Source: a virus. From it: a stretch of 21,203 nucleotides of DNA. The DNA is taken from IMG/VR virus record IMGVR_UViG_3300032323_001710, positions 1-21,203 of that record. One strand, 5' to 3'. This document shows, in pieces, positions 14,687 to 21,203 of this stretch. Position numbers and translations under genes: made by a program. The notes below the pieces were generated by a model. The model saw nothing but the letters and a program-made list of their open reading frames with translations, was not told the origin of the DNA and did no database searches. How positions within the stretch are numbered: position 1 is the stretch's first letter; each line of letters opens with the position of its first letter.

Positions 14687-14842
14687 ATGGCTGGTAAACT
14701 ATATACAAGCGAAGTTTGGCTACGCAAGCGGTATTTGATGGATAAGAAAAGTCCAGAAGATATTGCTAAAGAGTGTGGTGCAAGCGTAGAAACCATCTAT
14801 GTTTACCTTGCTAAATTTGGATTAAGGAAATCAAAACGATGA
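14687..14842 (+). CDS. 51-residue HTH protein
   Basis: Begins at ATG 14687, four bases after the resolvase stop, and ends at TGA 14840-14842. Residues 10-45 match a homeodomain-like HTH: WLRKRYLMDK, SPEDIAKECGAS (turn), VETIYVYLAKFGL, then a basic tail RKSKR. Such minimal HTH proteins bind DNA. Its location just upstream of the terminase genes could suit a late regulator or packaging accessory, but this is inference. Easily missed because of its length; the 4-base ATGA overlap with the next gene supports it. Confidence 0.75.
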   Translation: MAGKLYTSEVWLRKRYLMDKKSPEDIAKECGASVETIYVYLAKFGLRKSKR

Positions 14843-14961
14843 ATAAGTTGCAAAAGGTAGTAATTGGTTTAGGTGTTGCAGGTGCAGTAGGTTTAACCTA
14901 TGTTGTGACGGCACTAAGAGGTTTGCCAGAAGCATTTGAATGGGACGAAGAAGATGAGTAA
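14839..14961 (+). CDS. 40-residue membrane protein with acidic tail
   Basis: ATG 14839 overlaps the previous TGA (ATGA), with AAGGA about ten bases upstream. The product has a short basic start (MNKLQK), one hydrophobic helix of about 20 residues rich in Gly/Val/Ala, and an acidic tail FEWDEEDE. I recall very similar single-span proteins with an EAFEW/DEEDE-like end in many actinophages. Role unknown; membrane insertion is the only confident prediction, and a holin-like function would be speculation. Confidence 0.75.
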   Translation: MNKLQKVVIGLGVAGAVGLTYVVTALRGLPEAFEWDEEDE

Positions 14962-15196
14962 TAATCTAAATATTACAGTTGATCAAGTTAATCACCCTAT
15001 GCACTACACATCTGATCCTTCAGGCGTAGAGTGTATTCAGATCACTCGTCATAGAAATTTTAATATTGGCAATGCTTTTAAGTATCTGTGGAGAGCAGGA
15101 CTTAAAGATGAAGCAAAGACAATTCAAGATTTAGAGAAGGCAATCTTTTATATTAAAGATGAAATCAATAGACTAGAGGGTAAGTATGTCAACTGA
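14954..15196 (+). CDS. DUF3310-type protein
   Basis: An 80-residue protein. I chose ATG 14954, inside the previous gene's end, over an upstream TTG at 14936. The sequence VNHPMHY, then VECIQITRHRNFNIGNAFKYLWRAG and DLEKAIFYI (helix), is the DUF3310 signature, frequent in phages and often annotated 'nucleotide kinase' without proof. The stop overlaps the small terminase start. Confidence 0.88.
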   Translation: MSNNLNITVDQVNHPMHYTSDPSGVECIQITRHRNFNIGNAFKYLWRAGLKDEAKTIQDLEKAIFYIKDEINRLEGKYVN

Positions 15197-15722
15197 AGAA
15201 GATCTAGTCAAACACCTTGACCAAGTTAACACTGTTGTAAGTGAATACCTTAAAGGCAATGATCCAACCGTAATTTCAAAAGAGTTAGACATTCCACGCA
15301 CTCGTGTTGTTACACTTATTAATGAGTGGAAAGCCATGGCTTCTGATAATTCTGCAATTCGTGCTAGAGCAAAAGAAGCACTTGTAGGAGCAGATACACA
15401 TTACACAAAACTTATTTCAAAGTCTTATGAAGTTATTGATGAAGCAAGTATGACTAATAATCTTAGTGCAAAGACTGCTGCAATTAAACTTGTTATGGAC
15501 ATTGAATCAAAGCGTATTGATATGCTGCAAAAGGCTGGGCTTCTTGAGAACAAAGAACTTGCCGAAGAGATGGTTGAGATAGAACGCAGACAAGAAGTTC
15601 TAGTTGGAATTTTAAGAGACATTGCTTCTGAGCATCCAGAGGTTCGTGACCTAATCATGCAAAGACTTTCTGCCGTTGCAAGAGAAGGAGAAGTGATTAC
15701 AGTTGTCCACGATGTTCAATGA
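15186..15722 (+). CDS. Terminase small subunit (putative)
   Basis: A 178-residue helical protein ending inside the large terminase gene. SD AGAGGG is five bases before ATG 15186. Residues about 25-50 form an HTH (DPTVISKELDIPRTRVVTLINEWKA) as expected for pac/cos site recognition. The rest is long charged helices (AAIKLVMDIESKRIDMLQ) suited to ring oligomers. Assigned by position upstream of TerL plus the HTH; small terminases diverge strongly, so homology could not be confirmed by eye. Confidence 0.75.
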   Translation: MSTEEDLVKHLDQVNTVVSEYLKGNDPTVISKELDIPRTRVVTLINEWKAMASDNSAIRARAKEALVGADTHYTKLISKSYEVIDEASMTNNLSAKTAAIKLVMDIESKRIDMLQKAGLLENKELAEEMVEIERRQEVLVGILRDIASEHPEVRDLIMQRLSAVAREGEVITVVHDVQ

Positions 15723-17490
15723 TTTTCTTGAGGTACTTAAGGAAAATCACTTTATAGAAACTCCTGTAGATGCAAAGACATTTGTTGAGTCTCCAGACTA
15801 TCTTGGGCAACCACCACTATCTGATATTCAGTATCAAATTGTAGAAGCAATGAGCCAGATATATAAGAAGGAAGACCTACAGACTTTGCTAGGTGATACT
15901 GCTGGAGAATCATACTATAAAAAGTTTACAAAGAATGAAATCATCTTGCAACTTGGCAAGGGTAGCGGTAAGGACTTCGTATCTACAGTAGCCTGTGCAT
16001 ATGTAGTGTATAAACTTTTATGTCTAAAGGACCCAGCAGTTTACTATGGTAAGCCTGCAGGAGACGCTATTGATATTATCAATGTTGCTATTAACGCTCA
16101 ACAGGCTAAGAATGTTTTCTTTAAAGGTTTTAAATCTAAGATTGAAAGATCGCCATGGTTTGCAGGAAAGTATAATCCAAAAGCAGACTCAATTGATTTT
16201 GACAAGTCTGTGACAGTTTACTCTGGTCACTCAGAGCGTGAATCACATGAGGGTTTGAACTTGTTTATGGCAGTTCTTGATGAGATTTCTGGTTTTGCAT
16301 CTGAAGTTGGTACTGGAAATGAGCAGGGCAAGACTGCTGAAAATATTTACAAAGCATTTCGTGGTACCGTAGATTCTCGTTTTCCTGATCTTGGTAAGGT
16401 TGCATTGCTATCGTTTCCTAGATATCAAGGTGACTTTATTTCACAACGATATGAATCCGTTATTGCAGAAAAAGAAACAATAGAGCGTAAGCATAAGTTT
16501 ATTATTAATGAAGATCTTCCACATGATGACCCAGGAAATCAGTTTGAAATTTCGTGGGATGAAGACACTATCATCTCATATAAAATACCAAAAGTTCTAG
16601 CATTTAAAAGACCTACATGGGAAGTAAACCCAACCCGTAAGATTGATGATTTTAAGATTGCATTCTATACAGACCTTGGTGATGCAATGATGCGTTTTGC
16701 ATGTATGCCAACATATGCGTCAGATGCTTTCTTTAAAGATAAAACAAAACTAGAAAAGGTAATGACACTTAGAAATCCACTAGATCAATTTAGAAGGTTT
16801 GATGAGTCATTTAAACCAGACCCAGATAAGATTTATTATTTGCATGCTGACCTTGCACAGAAGCATGACAAGTGTGCTATTGCAATTGCCCATGTAGATA
16901 AATGGGTGAACATTCAAGTTATTAAAGACTATGAGCAGGTAGCCCCAATGGTTGTGGTCGATGCCGTTGCTTGGTGGGAGCCAAAGTCTGAAGGTCCAGT
17001 TAACCTTTCGGAAGTAAAGCAATGGATTATGAATTTACGAAGACAGGGATTTAACATCGGTATGGTTTCTTTTGACCGATGGCAGTCATTTGATATTCAG
17101 AATGAATTGCAGGCTGTTGGTATGAGAACTGAAACTGTTTCTGTTGCTAAGAAACACTATGAAGATTTAGCAATGATGATTTATGAAGAGCGTGTAGCGC
17201 TTCCTATGATTCCATTATTGTTAGAGGAAATGTCTGAGTTAAAGATTATGAAGGGGAATCGTGTTGATCACCCCCGCAAGAAATCTAAAGACTTAGCAGA
17301 CGCTGTATCTGGAGCGGTATTTGGTGCTATCTCACATACTCCAAAGACTACTAATACAGTTATTGAGGTACATACTTGGTCTGCTTCTGCTGCTCAACTT
17401 GCAGAGAAGAAGAGAAGTATGATAGAATTAGAACCTAAGCAAATGACGGACGATGTTCGTGATTTCTTGGGAAAATTCAATTTATTATAA
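15703..17490 (+). CDS. terL: Terminase large subunit
   Basis: A 595-residue packaging motor and nuclease. The start is uncertain: TTG 15703 has AAGGAG 12 bases upstream, while ATG 15712 is 21 bases from it. ATPase: Walker A LGKGSGKD (residues 84-91), Walker B FMAVLDE followed by ISGF. The C-terminal RNase H-like nuclease has D in YYLHADLAQ, D in VSFDRWQSF and D in KDLADAVSG. These are the marks of TerL, which pumps DNA into the procapsid and cuts concatemers. The next gene would normally be portal, but a secreted protein follows instead. Confidence 0.95.
   Translation: MSTMFNDFLEVLKENHFIETPVDAKTFVESPDYLGQPPLSDIQYQIVEAMSQIYKKEDLQTLLGDTAGESYYKKFTKNEIILQLGKGSGKDFVSTVACAYVVYKLLCLKDPAVYYGKPAGDAIDIINVAINAQQAKNVFFKGFKSKIERSPWFAGKYNPKADSIDFDKSVTVYSGHSERESHEGLNLFMAVLDEISGFASEVGTGNEQGKTAENIYKAFRGTVDSRFPDLGKVALLSFPRYQGDFISQRYESVIAEKETIERKHKFIINEDLPHDDPGNQFEISWDEDTIISYKIPKVLAFKRPTWEVNPTRKIDDFKIAFYTDLGDAMMRFACMPTYASDAFFKDKTKLEKVMTLRNPLDQFRRFDESFKPDPDKIYYLHADLAQKHDKCAIAIAHVDKWVNIQVIKDYEQVAPMVVVDAVAWWEPKSEGPVNLSEVKQWIMNLRRQGFNIGMVSFDRWQSFDIQNELQAVGMRTETVSVAKKHYEDLAMMIYEERVALPMIPLLLEEMSELKIMKGNRVDHPRKKSKDLADAVSGAVFGAISHTPKTTNTVIEVHTWSASAAQLAEKKRSMIELEPKQMTDDVRDFLGKFNLL
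17420..17428 (+). promoter_or_regulatory. Possible extended -10 promoter inside terL 3' end
   Basis: TGATAGAAT fits TGnTAnAAT, 78 bases before ATG 17507, within terL coding sequence. It could drive the secreted protein gene separately. Weaker than the intergenic examples because coding DNA can produce this pattern by chance. Confidence 0.35.
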
Positions 17491-17506
17491 AATAACAAGG
17501 AGAAAG

Positions 17507-19210
17507 ATGAATTCATTGAAGAAAATTGCCCTAGGTCTTGCTGCAGCGATGACCTTTGGCGTTATGTCAGCGCTTCCGACAAGTGCTGCTGTAATCGCAC
17601 CAACACTAACGATTGATTCTGCTACAGACACAATCACTGCTGGTGAGACTGCTACAGCGGTAGTAACATTGTCATTTATTTCAGAAACAGCAGCAGACAC
17701 AGCGACTGTGCTATCTGCTATTTTCACACAGCCATCAGGCTCATCAAAGAGTGCAACGCTCTCATTGCTTGAAACAACAACTTCCACAGTTGCAATTGCA
17801 GCAGGTGGACTTTCAGCAGATGTTAACTCAACAGTTGGTACACCAGGATATGTAACTGCAAAGTTTACAGTTTCATTGGTTGCTCCATCAGTTGCTGGTA
17901 CATATGAGGCACGTATTCTAACAACTCGCCCAGCAACAGGTCCATCCGTTGCATGGACAGTAACAGTTAAGGCAGCAGATATTACACCTTCTGCAGCAAC
18001 AACAACTTCAATTCTTAACCGTGGTGAAGTTACTACAGCAACAGCAGATGATTCTGTGTTTGCTCCAAAGGCTACTTCTACAGATGCAGCAGCAGTAATT
18101 GTTGTTACACCTAAGAATGCAGCAGGCGGATCAGCAACTGAATCAATTCTTGCAACAGTTTCAGGAACAGGTTTGATTGGTTATGGCACAAACGCTACAA
18201 CTATCTCTGCCCTTGGTCGTGCATTGGTAATCCCTACAGGAAATCACATTGGTGTATTTGCTGACGGTACAGCAGGAGTAGGAACAATTACTCTTACAAC
18301 ACTTACAGGTACAGTTCTTGCAACAGAGCAAGTAACATTCTATGGCGATATCGCAACAATCGTTGCTACTCCAGTTAAGTCTGTTATTGCAGTTGGTGCA
18401 AATGCAACTACTGTAAAGGCAGTTGCTAAGGATGCATCTGGCGTAACAGTTGGAGCAGGAACACTTTATGCTAACTCATCCGATGTTGCAACAGTATCTG
18501 ATTCAGGTACAGCAGCAACAATCGTAAATGGTGAAGCGGTATTTACACTTACAGGTGTTAAGGCTGGAGGAGTTGCAGTTACAGTTAGAAATGCAGCAGG
18601 AACAATCGCATCTGCTCCAGTTTCTACTCGTGTAGAAGCAGCAGCAGCAACAGTTAAGTTATCATTCGATAAGGCTACATACCTTCCAGGTGAAGCAGCA
18701 ACTATCAAGGTACAGGTTCTTGATGCAGCAGGTCTTCCAGTATCTGGAAAGACACACGCCAACCTCTTTGCTACAGGTGGAATCACTTCATCATATGCAT
18801 TTGGTTCAGGATCAGATGTTCTTACAGCAACATCAATTACAACTGATACAGAAACAGTAAAGTCATACAAGGTATTTATGCCATTGACAGAAAACACTGT
18901 AACAATCTCAGCAACTGGTGGATCATCTCTTCCAGCAGCAGGTCAGGTTGTAGTTACAGCATCAGCAGTTGTCTCAAATGAAGCAGCAAAGGCTGCTACA
19001 AAGGCTTCTGAAGATGCAGCAAAGGCTGCTAACGCAGCAACAGATGCTGCTCTTGATGCGGTAAAGGCAGCAGATGCAGCAACACTTGCAGCAGAAAATG
19101 CTTCTGCAGCAGTTGCAGCACTTACAAAGTCAGTTAATACTGCACTTTCAAACCTCAAGAAGCAGTTGACAGCATTGACTGCTCTTGTTAATAAGATTCT
19201 TAAGAAGTAA
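17507..19210 (+). CDS. Secreted Ig-like, Ala-rich surface protein
   Basis: A 567-residue protein. ATG 17507 is chosen for its AAGGAG SD and for giving a clean signal peptide: MNSLKKIALGLAAAM, then a hydrophobic core and a cleavage site near TSAA. The mature part is Thr/Ala/Val-rich beta sequence with at least two Big/Ig-like repeats, e.g. TPVKSVIAVGANATTVKAV and LSFDKATYLPGEAATIKVQ. The last ~75 residues are an Ala/Lys-rich helix ending LTALTALVNKILKK. From memory this layout resembles abundant surface proteins of freshwater Nanopelagicales. Possible roles: virion decoration, host-surface mimic or superinfection block. A secreted protein directly after terL is unusual; it ends at a strong terminator. 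Confidence 0.85.
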   Translation: MNSLKKIALGLAAAMTFGVMSALPTSAAVIAPTLTIDSATDTITAGETATAVVTLSFISETAADTATVLSAIFTQPSGSSKSATLSLLETTTSTVAIAAGGLSADVNSTVGTPGYVTAKFTVSLVAPSVAGTYEARILTTRPATGPSVAWTVTVKAADITPSAATTTSILNRGEVTTATADDSVFAPKATSTDAAAVIVVTPKNAAGGSATESILATVSGTGLIGYGTNATTISALGRALVIPTGNHIGVFADGTAGVGTITLTTLTGTVLATEQVTFYGDIATIVATPVKSVIAVGANATTVKAVAKDASGVTVGAGTLYANSSDVATVSDSGTAATIVNGEAVFTLTGVKAGGVAVTVRNAAGTIASAPVSTRVEAAAATVKLSFDKATYLPGEAATIKVQVLDAAGLPVSGKTHANLFATGGITSSYAFGSGSDVLTATSITTDTETVKSYKVFMPLTENTVTISATGGSSLPAAGQVVVTASAVVSNEAAKAATKASEDAAKAANAATDAALDAVKAADAATLAAENASAAVAALTKSVNTALSNLKKQLTALTALVNKILKK

Positions 19211-19230
19211 TTCTTAATAGTCCAACAATT

Positions 19231-19260
19231 AGGGGAGTCTAGCAATAGGCTCCCTTTTTT
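19231..19260 (+). terminator. Rho-independent terminator
   Basis: Stem GGGAG (19233-19237) pairs with CTCCC (19250-19254). A T-G wobble and CTA/TAG extend it inward to a GCAA tetraloop (19242-19245), and six T follow at 19255-19260. It sits 20 bases after the Ig-like protein stop and just before a new promoter, so it isolates the two surface-protein genes. Confidence 0.92.
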
Positions 19261-19271
19261 GTTGCATAAAA

Positions 19272-19280
19272 TGATATAAT
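19272..19280 (+). promoter_or_regulatory. Extended -10 promoter (TGATATAAT)
   Basis: TG-A-TATAAT: a perfect -10 hexamer with the TGn extension, 12 bases after the terminator T-run and 36 bases before the proposed start of the PA14 protein. No clear -35. Strongest promoter match in the window. Confidence 0.7.
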
Positions 19281-19300
19281 AGGGTTATAAAACATCTCCG

Positions 19301-19318
19301 AAAGGATGGCCCTCTATT
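19301..19318 (+). promoter_or_regulatory. SD plus probable ATT start codon
   Basis: AAAGGA (19301-19306) lies nine bases before ATT 19316, ideal spacing. No ATG, GTG or TTG in that frame sits near it; the first is TTG 19343, with no SD and no basic N-region. An ATG at 19306 opens only a four-residue reading frame ending at TAG 19318-19320, overlapping the ATT by one base. Confidence 0.5.
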
Positions 19319-21203
19319 AGAAATATCCTACTAAAAAGTGGGTTGGTTGCTTTTTTGGTGGGTATTTGGCTAATCTTTAGTTCTGCAGAAATGGCTCATG
19401 CTGATGAGTTAACAGTGCAGGTATCTAACTCAGACACATCCACAGTAGTGATCAGTGCTGGTTCTACAGTAACAATTGAAAGCGCAACAGTCATTATAGA
19501 GGCAGCACAGACTGCAATTACTCAGGCTGAAAGTGCAACGGCACTCATACAAACCCAAGCAGCAGCCATTACAAGCCCTACAGAGACCATTACAGCCACT
19601 ATCACACAGGCTCAGACCTCTATAGTACAGGCTCAAACAGTAGTAGATAGTGCTACTGTTGCTGTGGCTCAAGTTGATTCCGCTACCGTTTTAGTTGCTG
19701 AGGCTGAAGAAAATGTTGAAATTGCTCAGATCGCAGTAGATTCACAAACAGTAGTAGTTGGAACAAATATAGGTTTAGTAGACTCTGCTACTGCAGTAGT
19801 AAATGCAAACACTAGTCCTGGTTTGACAATGACTGTTTATCATAACCCAGGAACAAATGCCTCTCCTGCAATGGGTGGAAATTTAGTTTATACTGGAACA
19901 GACACAAATGGTATTAATGAACAATGGGGTAGTAGTGGTCCAACAGTAAATGGTGGAACAACAACAATTACTGAAACTTTTGCAGGAAATAGGTTAAATA
20001 CTAATATTGGTATTACAGTAAACGGAACTCCTGTATCAACTACAAACAATAATCAAGTATACATTGGATCAATTGGATTCCCTGGTCCTGGACAAGATCC
20101 CTCTCTAACACTTAGAGGTTCAACTGCAGACACACTTATAACTATGCCAGCAAATACAACTTCTGCAAGTTTCCAGGTATTTGCTAAAAATGGTGATCAT
20201 AATGCTGTTGTTACATATACTGATGGAACTACAAGTACTTTTAGTATTCAACATAATGTTAGTGAAACATATCCTAACTATGTGCACCAAGAAATAATTA
20301 CTGCCCCTGCAGGAAAAACAATTGCAACAATAAACATTCCAGCAAACTGGGACTATTATGGTGTTGATAATGTGTCTGCAACTACTCAAACAACTACAAC
20401 TGTTACAGAAGATTTCCAAGTAAGGTGGCAAGGTCTTTGGACACCACAATATACTGGTACACAATATATAACAGCATCAGCAGATGATGGAACTAGGCTT
20501 TACCTTGATGGAGAATTAGTTATTGATGACTGGTTTGATAAGGGTGGTGGAGGATCAACTGCTGATGTTATGACTACCGCAGGTGTTTCTAAGACTTTAG
20601 ATTTTTGGTATTATGAAAATGGTGGAGGAGCAGGAGTAAGTCTACTTAGATATAGTGATAACTTGGGATGGGCAGTCATACCTGGATCAGAGTTTTCAAC
20701 ATCTACTGCAACACCACAACAGATTCAGGCTCTTAATACAGCACAAACAAATCTTGAGATTGCACAAGCCACACTAGATATTTTAGAATCAGATCTTGAG
20801 ACAGCAGAAGAAGATCTTATTGAAGCAGAAGAAAACCTAGAGGATGCTCAAGATGAATTAAACTCAGCAATAGTTGCAGTAACAAATGCGGTATCTTCAA
20901 TGAATACAAATGTAACAGCAGCACAAAACCTAGTCGTAGAGACTCTTGCTGCAGAAGAAGCAGAGAGAGCAAGAATTGCTGAAGAGGCAAGATTAGCAGA
21001 GATTGCTAGACAAGCAGCAGAGGCTGCAGAAGCAGCCAGAATTGCTGCAGCACAGGCATATGCAGCAGAGCAAGCAAGTGCAGCAGCACAAGCAGCAGCA
21101 GCCCAGGCTGAGGCAGATCGTGTAGCAGCAGAAGAGGCTGCAGCACAGGCAGAAGCAGAAGCACAACAAGCAGAAGCAGATAGGATTGCTGCAGAAGAAG
21201 CAG
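19316..21203 (+). CDS. Secreted PA14-domain coiled-coil protein (3' partial)
   Basis: Open from a stop at 19280-19282 to the window end, 629 codons from the proposed ATT start. An ideal signal peptide is read from there: R/K-containing start, hydrophobic GLVAFLVGIWLIF, cleavage after AHA. Then an Ala/Val/Gln helical region (~30-160), a beta-rich Gly/Asn/Thr domain (~165-350), and a PA14 domain (~365-460) shown by VRWQGLWTPQYTGTQYI, SADDGTRLYLDGELVIDDW and GVSLLRY. From 473 a seven-leucine heptad helix leads into an Ala/Glu-rich TolA-like helix that runs off the end. PA14 domains bind glycans or act in adhesion. Likely a surface adhesin or a virion fibre; its own promoter argues for separate control. 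Start codon uncertain, coding certain. Confidence 0.85.
   Translation, partial: MRNILLKSGLVAFLVGIWLIFSSAEMAHADELTVQVSNSDTSTVVISAGSTVTIESATVIIEAAQTAITQAESATALIQTQAAAITSPTETITATITQAQTSIVQAQTVVDSATVAVAQVDSATVLVAEAEENVEIAQIAVDSQTVVVGTNIGLVDSATAVVNANTSPGLTMTVYHNPGTNASPAMGGNLVYTGTDTNGINEQWGSSGPTVNGGTTTITETFAGNRLNTNIGITVNGTPVSTTNNNQVYIGSIGFPGPGQDPSLTLRGSTADTLITMPANTTSASFQVFAKNGDHNAVVTYTDGTTSTFSIQHNVSETYPNYVHQEIITAPAGKTIATINIPANWDYYGVDNVSATTQTTTTVTEDFQVRWQGLWTPQYTGTQYITASADDGTRLYLDGELVIDDWFDKGGGGSTADVMTTAGVSKTLDFWYYENGGGAGVSLLRYSDNLGWAVIPGSEFSTSTATPQQIQALNTAQTNLEIAQATLDILESDLETAEEDLIEAEENLEDAQDELNSAIVAVTNAVSSMNTNVTAAQNLVVETLAAEEAERARIAEEARLAEIARQAAEAAEAARIAAAQAYAAEQASAAAQAAAAQAEADRVAAEEAAAQAEAEAQQAEADRIAAEEA
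20732..20860 (+). repeat. Seven-leucine heptad repeat (leucine zipper), coding
   Basis: Leucine codons at 20732, 20753, 20774, 20795, 20816, 20837 and 20858 are exactly 21 bases apart (residues 473-515 counted from ATT). Intervening residues are acidic/Ala/Gln. This is a textbook dimeric coiled coil inside the PA14 protein. Confidence 0.85.
20961..21203 (+). repeat. Ala/Glu-rich degenerate coding repeat
   Basis: Degenerate GCA-GAA-GCA type repeats coding AAEEA, ARIAEEA and AEADRIAAEEA units, the last seen twice in similar form (AEADRVAAEEA, AEADRIAAEEA). A long, probably stiff alpha-helix like TolA domain II or surface-protein stalks. Continues past the window. Confidence 0.7.

Noticed and set aside
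18466-19245. Two long minus-strand reading frames (143 and 100 residues), Ala/Val/Ser-rich
   Set aside because: They are antisense images of the GCA/ACA-rich codons in the Ig-like protein. No SD, no homology-like pattern, and opposite to every other gene.
19306-19320. Regulatory leader peptide MALY
   Set aside because: Its ATG touches the SD with no spacing, so independent initiation is unlikely; kept only as a note to the ATT start.
19430-20464. Minus-strand Cys-rich reading frames (80 and 114 residues)
   Set aside because: Cysteine runs arise from reverse complements of GCA/ACA-rich repeats in the PA14 gene. No SD, and no regular Cys spacing.
1-21203. Window as a complete circular genome with one gene crossing the ends
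   Set aside because: Joining the end (last codon begun at 21203) to base 1 puts the Pro-rich frame out of register, and portal, capsid and tail genes are missing.
1-21203. tRNA genes
   Set aside because: I looked for TpsiC-arm and acceptor patterns in the few gaps and saw none; all gaps are too short, the longest about 105 bases and filled by terminator, promoter and SD.

Overview
This 21.2 kb window reads as part of a lytic, AT-rich tailed-phage genome. All genes I accept lie on the + strand and are tightly packed, with stop/start overlaps and short Shine-Dalgarno (SD) leaders. There is a full replication and recombination block, a terminase pair, and no ribosomal, metabolic or integrase gene. 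The host is probably a low-GC, freshwater-type actinobacterium (acI/Nanopelagicales-like). I infer this from the DnaE-type polymerase with a complete PHP metal site, the small acidic-tailed membrane protein, and an Ala-rich secreted protein whose signal peptide and C-terminal helix look like that group's surface proteins as I remember them. No database search was possible.

Layout. (1) 1-363 is the 3' end of a Pro/Thr-rich, FPF-repeat protein, probably a fibre or stalk. (2) 408-3116 is a co-transcribed modification cassette: a Cys-rich small protein, a prolyl-4-hydroxylase-like 2OG-Fe(II) oxygenase, a radical SAM/SPASM-type enzyme, and a glycosyltransferase resembling the GT60 family that glycosylates hydroxyproline. 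(3) 3152-4466 holds small coiled-coil, zinc-ribbon and helix-turn-helix (HTH) proteins. (4) 4466-12198 is replication: putative helicase loader, DnaB-like helicase, primase, ssDNA-binding protein, DNA polymerase III alpha, MazG-like hydrolase and RecA-like recombinase. (5) 12191-14961 is recombination and repair plus small proteins: a PD-(D/E)XK resolvase candidate, a Cas4/RecB-like Fe-S nuclease, zinc proteins, a RuvC-like resolvase, a tiny HTH protein and a tiny membrane protein. (6) 14954-17490 is a DUF3310-type protein and the small and large terminases. (7) 17507 to the end holds two signal-peptide proteins where portal and capsid genes would be expected: an Ig-like, Ala-rich secreted protein and a PA14/coiled-coil protein that runs off the window. 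A strong terminator and a new promoter separate them.

Transcription appears to start from recurring extended -10 promoters (TGnTAnnnT) without a recognisable -35 box, at the head of each block (374, 3128, 12960, 17420, 19272).

The most interesting proposal is that the oxygenase and glycosyltransferase, perhaps with the radical SAM enzyme, hydroxylate and then glycosylate prolines of the Pro-rich virion protein encoded just upstream. This would be a phage analogue of eukaryotic hydroxyproline O-glycosylation. Also notable are a probable ATT start codon on the PA14 protein, an Ala-for-Gly change in the RecA P-loop, and three genes of 40-59 codons (3375, 14687, 14839) that fall below common ORF-length cut-offs.
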